Shown one piece after another: positions 12,789 to 14,928 of a DNA stretch of 14,928 nucleotides. Origin of the DNA: Nitrospira sp. ST-bin5 (GTDB lineage Bacteria > Nitrospirota > Nitrospiria > Nitrospirales > Nitrospiraceae). A model generated the notes under the pieces. It was not told the origin of the DNA, did not search any database, and saw only the letters and a program-made list of their open reading frames with translations. The DNA is taken from the NCBI GenBank assembly GCA_002083555.1, contig MSXN01000025.1:1-14928 (forward strand), written 5' to 3'. The position numbers and the translations under genes were made by a program. Numbering within the stretch: position 1 is the first letter of the stretch; every line of letters begins with the position of its first letter.

Positions 12789-14870
12789 GTGGCTCGTCAA
12801 ACATCATTAGAACATACGCGGAACATCGGCATCATGGCTCACATCGATGCCGGGAAGACGACGACGACAGAGCGCATTCTGTTTTATACGGGAATGACGC
12901 ATAAGATCGGAGAGGTTCATGAGGGCGCTGCCACCATGGACTGGATGGAGCAGGAGCGTGAACGTGGAATTACGATCACGGCTGCTGCGACGACCTGTTT
13001 CTGGCGCGACCATCGCATCAATATCATCGATACGCCCGGCCACGTCGACTTCACGATTGAGGTGGAGCGGTCGTTGCGTGTGCTTGATGGAGCGGTGGCG
13101 GCATTCGATTCGGTTCAAGGTGTAGAGCCTCAGTCTGAAACCGTGTGGCGGCAGGCCGATAAATATTCTGTGCCCCGCATTGCCTTCATGAACAAGATGG
13201 ATCGAATCGGCGCGGAATTCTTCGCCAGTGTTCAGTCTATTATTGATCGACTTGGCGCCAACCCTGTTCCGATTCAGATTCCGATCGGAAGAGAGAGTGA
13301 GTTTCGCGGCACGATTGATTTAGTGACGATGAAGGGCTTCTTCTACGACGACGAGACGCTGGGTGCGAAGTATGTTGTCGGGGAGATTCCTGAGAATCTG
13401 CTTGATCAGGCGAAAGAATATCGCGAAAAGATGATCGATGCGGTCGCCGAATTTGATGAGCAGGTCATGGAGAAGTATCTCAATGGCCATTCGTTGACCG
13501 AGGAAGAGATTAAGCGAGCGATCCGTGCTGCGACAATCGCCATGAAGGTGACGCCGGTACTTTGTGGCTCGGCTTTTAAGAATAAGGGTGTGCAGCAGCT
13601 GTTGGACGCCGTGGTTGACTATCTGCCGTCGCCGCTCGACATTCCGCCGGTCAAGGGTATTGATCCCAATACAGGAAAAGAAGTTGAGCGGAAGCCGGAT
13701 GATGGCGATCCATTTTCAGCCCTTGCATTCAAGATGATGACCGATCCTTTTGCCGGTCAGTTGGTGTTTTTCCGCGTGTACTCAGGCACCTTGAAGACCG
13801 GCTCTCCTGTGTTGAATGTGACGAAGGGGACGAAGGACCGTATCGGTCGATTGCTCAAGATGCACGCGAATAAACGGGAAGAGATCGATGTCGCATACGC
13901 GGGAGATATTGTGGCGGCTGTCGGGCTCAAGGGTGCCACCACTGGGGATACGCTGTCAGAGGAAAAGCAGCCGGTCCTCTTGGAGGTCATGAAATTTCCT
14001 GAACCCGTCATTGCCATGGCCATTGAGCCGAAGACGAAGGCCGATCAAGAGAAGATGGGTTTTGCTCTTCAGAAGCTTGCGCAGGAAGATCCGTCGTTCA
14101 GGGTGCGGACCGACGAAGAGACGGCGCAGACAATCATTGCCGGCATGGGTGAGTTGCACCTTGAGATTATCGTTGATCGTATGCTCCGTGAGTTCAAAGT
14201 TGAAGCCAATGTTGGTAAACCTGAAGTGGCATTCCGTGAAACGATTCGCAGGTCCGCTGAGGCTGAATCGAAATACGTTAAGCAGACCGGTGGCCGCGGT
14301 CAGTATGGCCATGTCGTCCTCACGGTTGAGCCGTCTGAGCCAAACAAGGGCTTTGAATTTGTCAATAAGATCGTCGGTGGTGTGATTCCGAGGGAATTTA
14401 TTCCGGCCGTCGAAAAAGGTGTCAAAGAGCGGCTGGATGCTGGTGTTATCGCAGGGTATCCTTTGCGTGACATTCGTGTGACGCTCACGTACGGCTCGTA
14501 CCACGACGTTGACTCCAACGAAATGGCGTTTAAAATCGCTGGTTCCATGGCGTTTGCCGATGCGTGCAAGCGCGCTGATCCCGTGTTGCTTGAGCCGATC
14601 ATGAAGGTTGAAGTGCTCGTGCCGCAGGATTTTATGGGCGATGTGATCGGTAACCTGAACGGCCGTCGTGGCAAGGTTCAAGGCATGAAGGTTCGGGCCG
14701 GCGCCCAGGCGATTGAGGCGACGGTGCCGCTCAGTGAAATGTTCGGATATGCCACGGATCTTCGGTCTCGCACGCAGGGCCGTGCGACGTACAGTATGGA
14801 GTTTGATCGCTATGATCAGGTCCCTCGGCAGATTGCGGATGGGATCATCGCGAAATATCGGGGTGAATAA
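12789..14870 (+). CDS. fusA: Elongation factor G
   Basis: EF-G is the GTPase that drives translocation of tRNA and mRNA and, with RRF, ribosome recycling. The 693-aa product is typical. G-domain motifs are visible in order: P-loop AHIDAGKTT (17-25), switch I RGITIT (59-64), DTPGHVDF (81-88), NKMD (135-138) and the GSAFKNKG stretch. Domain IV contains GGRGQYGHV, and domain V follows to the end. The start is GTG at 12789, with AGGGGA at 12778-12783. The neighbouring ATG at 12784 is out of frame. It lies between rpsG and tuf as in the classic str operon, and the sequence is the standard housekeeping type rather than a tetracycline-resistance paralogue. Confidence 0.98.
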   Translation: MARQTSLEHTRNIGIMAHIDAGKTTTTERILFYTGMTHKIGEVHEGAATMDWMEQERERGITITAAATTCFWRDHRINIIDTPGHVDFTIEVERSLRVLDGAVAAFDSVQGVEPQSETVWRQADKYSVPRIAFMNKMDRIGAEFFASVQSIIDRLGANPVPIQIPIGRESEFRGTIDLVTMKGFFYDDETLGAKYVVGEIPENLLDQAKEYREKMIDAVAEFDEQVMEKYLNGHSLTEEEIKRAIRAATIAMKVTPVLCGSAFKNKGVQQLLDAVVDYLPSPLDIPPVKGIDPNTGKEVERKPDDGDPFSALAFKMMTDPFAGQLVFFRVYSGTLKTGSPVLNVTKGTKDRIGRLLKMHANKREEIDVAYAGDIVAAVGLKGATTGDTLSEEKQPVLLEVMKFPEPVIAMAIEPKTKADQEKMGFALQKLAQEDPSFRVRTDEETAQTIIAGMGELHLEIIVDRMLREFKVEANVGKPEVAFRETIRRSAEAESKYVKQTGGRGQYGHVVLTVEPSEPNKGFEFVNKIVGGVIPREFIPAVEKGVKERLDAGVIAGYPLRDIRVTLTYGSYHDVDSNEMAFKIAGSMAFADACKRADPVLLEPIMKVEVLVPQDFMGDVIGNLNGRRGKVQGMKVRAGAQAIEATVPLSEMFGYATDLRSRTQGRATYSMEFDRYDQVPRQIADGIIAKYRGE

Positions 14871-14908
14871 TCATAGAGTCCAGTTGGTGTAGAGGGAGGG
14901 AGTAGGTT

Positions 14909-14928
14909 ATGGCGAAGGCGAAATTTGA
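14909..14928 (+). CDS. tuf: Elongation factor Tu, first codons (partial)
   Basis: ATG at 14909 reads MAKAKF and then runs off the window. It follows a purine-rich ribosome binding site (GGGAGGGAG, 14894-14902) and lies 38 bp after fusA. The N-terminus MAKxKF is that of EF-Tu, and tuf is the expected next gene. Only six whole codons can be seen, so the call rests largely on context. With the tuf end at the left edge, this indicates two tuf copies flanking the cluster. Confidence 0.85.

Noticed and set aside
12753..12789. Possible promoter before fusA beginning with TTGACT.
   Set aside because: At 16-18 bases spacing there is no acceptable -10 hexamer (TTAGGG-like), and the bases are better explained by the predicted stem.
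12789..14870. fusA as a ribosome-protection (tetracycline resistance) paralogue.
   Set aside because: Length, motifs and position between rpsG and tuf are those of housekeeping EF-G.

Overview
The window is about 14.9 kb of core information-processing genes, all on the + strand. It runs from the last codons of one tuf (EF-Tu) copy to the first codons of a second: tuf(3' end) - rpmG - tRNA-Trp - secE - nusG - rplK - rplA - rplJ/rplL - rpoB - rpoC - rpsL - rpsG - fusA - tuf(5' end). I see no mobile elements, CRISPR arrays, rRNA genes or accessory genes. Coding density is very high: the longest gene-free stretches are 121 bp (rpoC-rpsL) and 114 bp (rpsG-fusA).

The organism is a bacterium of moderately high GC content. 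A single-span 64-aa SecE, a four-cysteine L33, a CCA-encoding tRNA-Trp and the protein sequences would fit a Nitrospira-like (Nitrospirota) genome. That assignment is from general resemblance only; no search was run. The rifampicin region of RpoB and the streptomycin positions of S12 look wild type.

Region 1 (1-1233): the tuf end, then rpmG, tRNA-Trp, secE and nusG, a classic tuf-secE-nusG arrangement. Region 2 (1234-3414): rplK-rplA followed by rplJ-rplL, encoding the GTPase-associated centre and stalk. Region 3 (3415-11680): rpoB and rpoC, separated from rplL by a strong hairpin with no U-tract. Region 4 (11681-14928): a textbook sigma-70 promoter and then the str operon rpsL-rpsG-fusA-tuf, with an extensive predicted RNA fold between rpsG and fusA.

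The most unusual feature is that rplJ (L10) has no stop codon before rplL (L7/L12). The two genes form one uninterrupted 309-codon frame. The rplL ATG and a strong Shine-Dalgarno sequence are kept inside it, so the locus could make both an L10-L12 fusion and free L12. The codon just before the junction is one base from TGA, and the base in question is also part of the rplL ribosome binding site. This needs checking against raw reads or relatives before being accepted as biology. Other points are the perfect-consensus rpsL promoter with a GC-rich discriminator, the long imperfect stem upstream of fusA, the TTG start of rpoC with a perfect Shine-Dalgarno sequence, and a short patch of atypical codons near the 3' end of rpoC.
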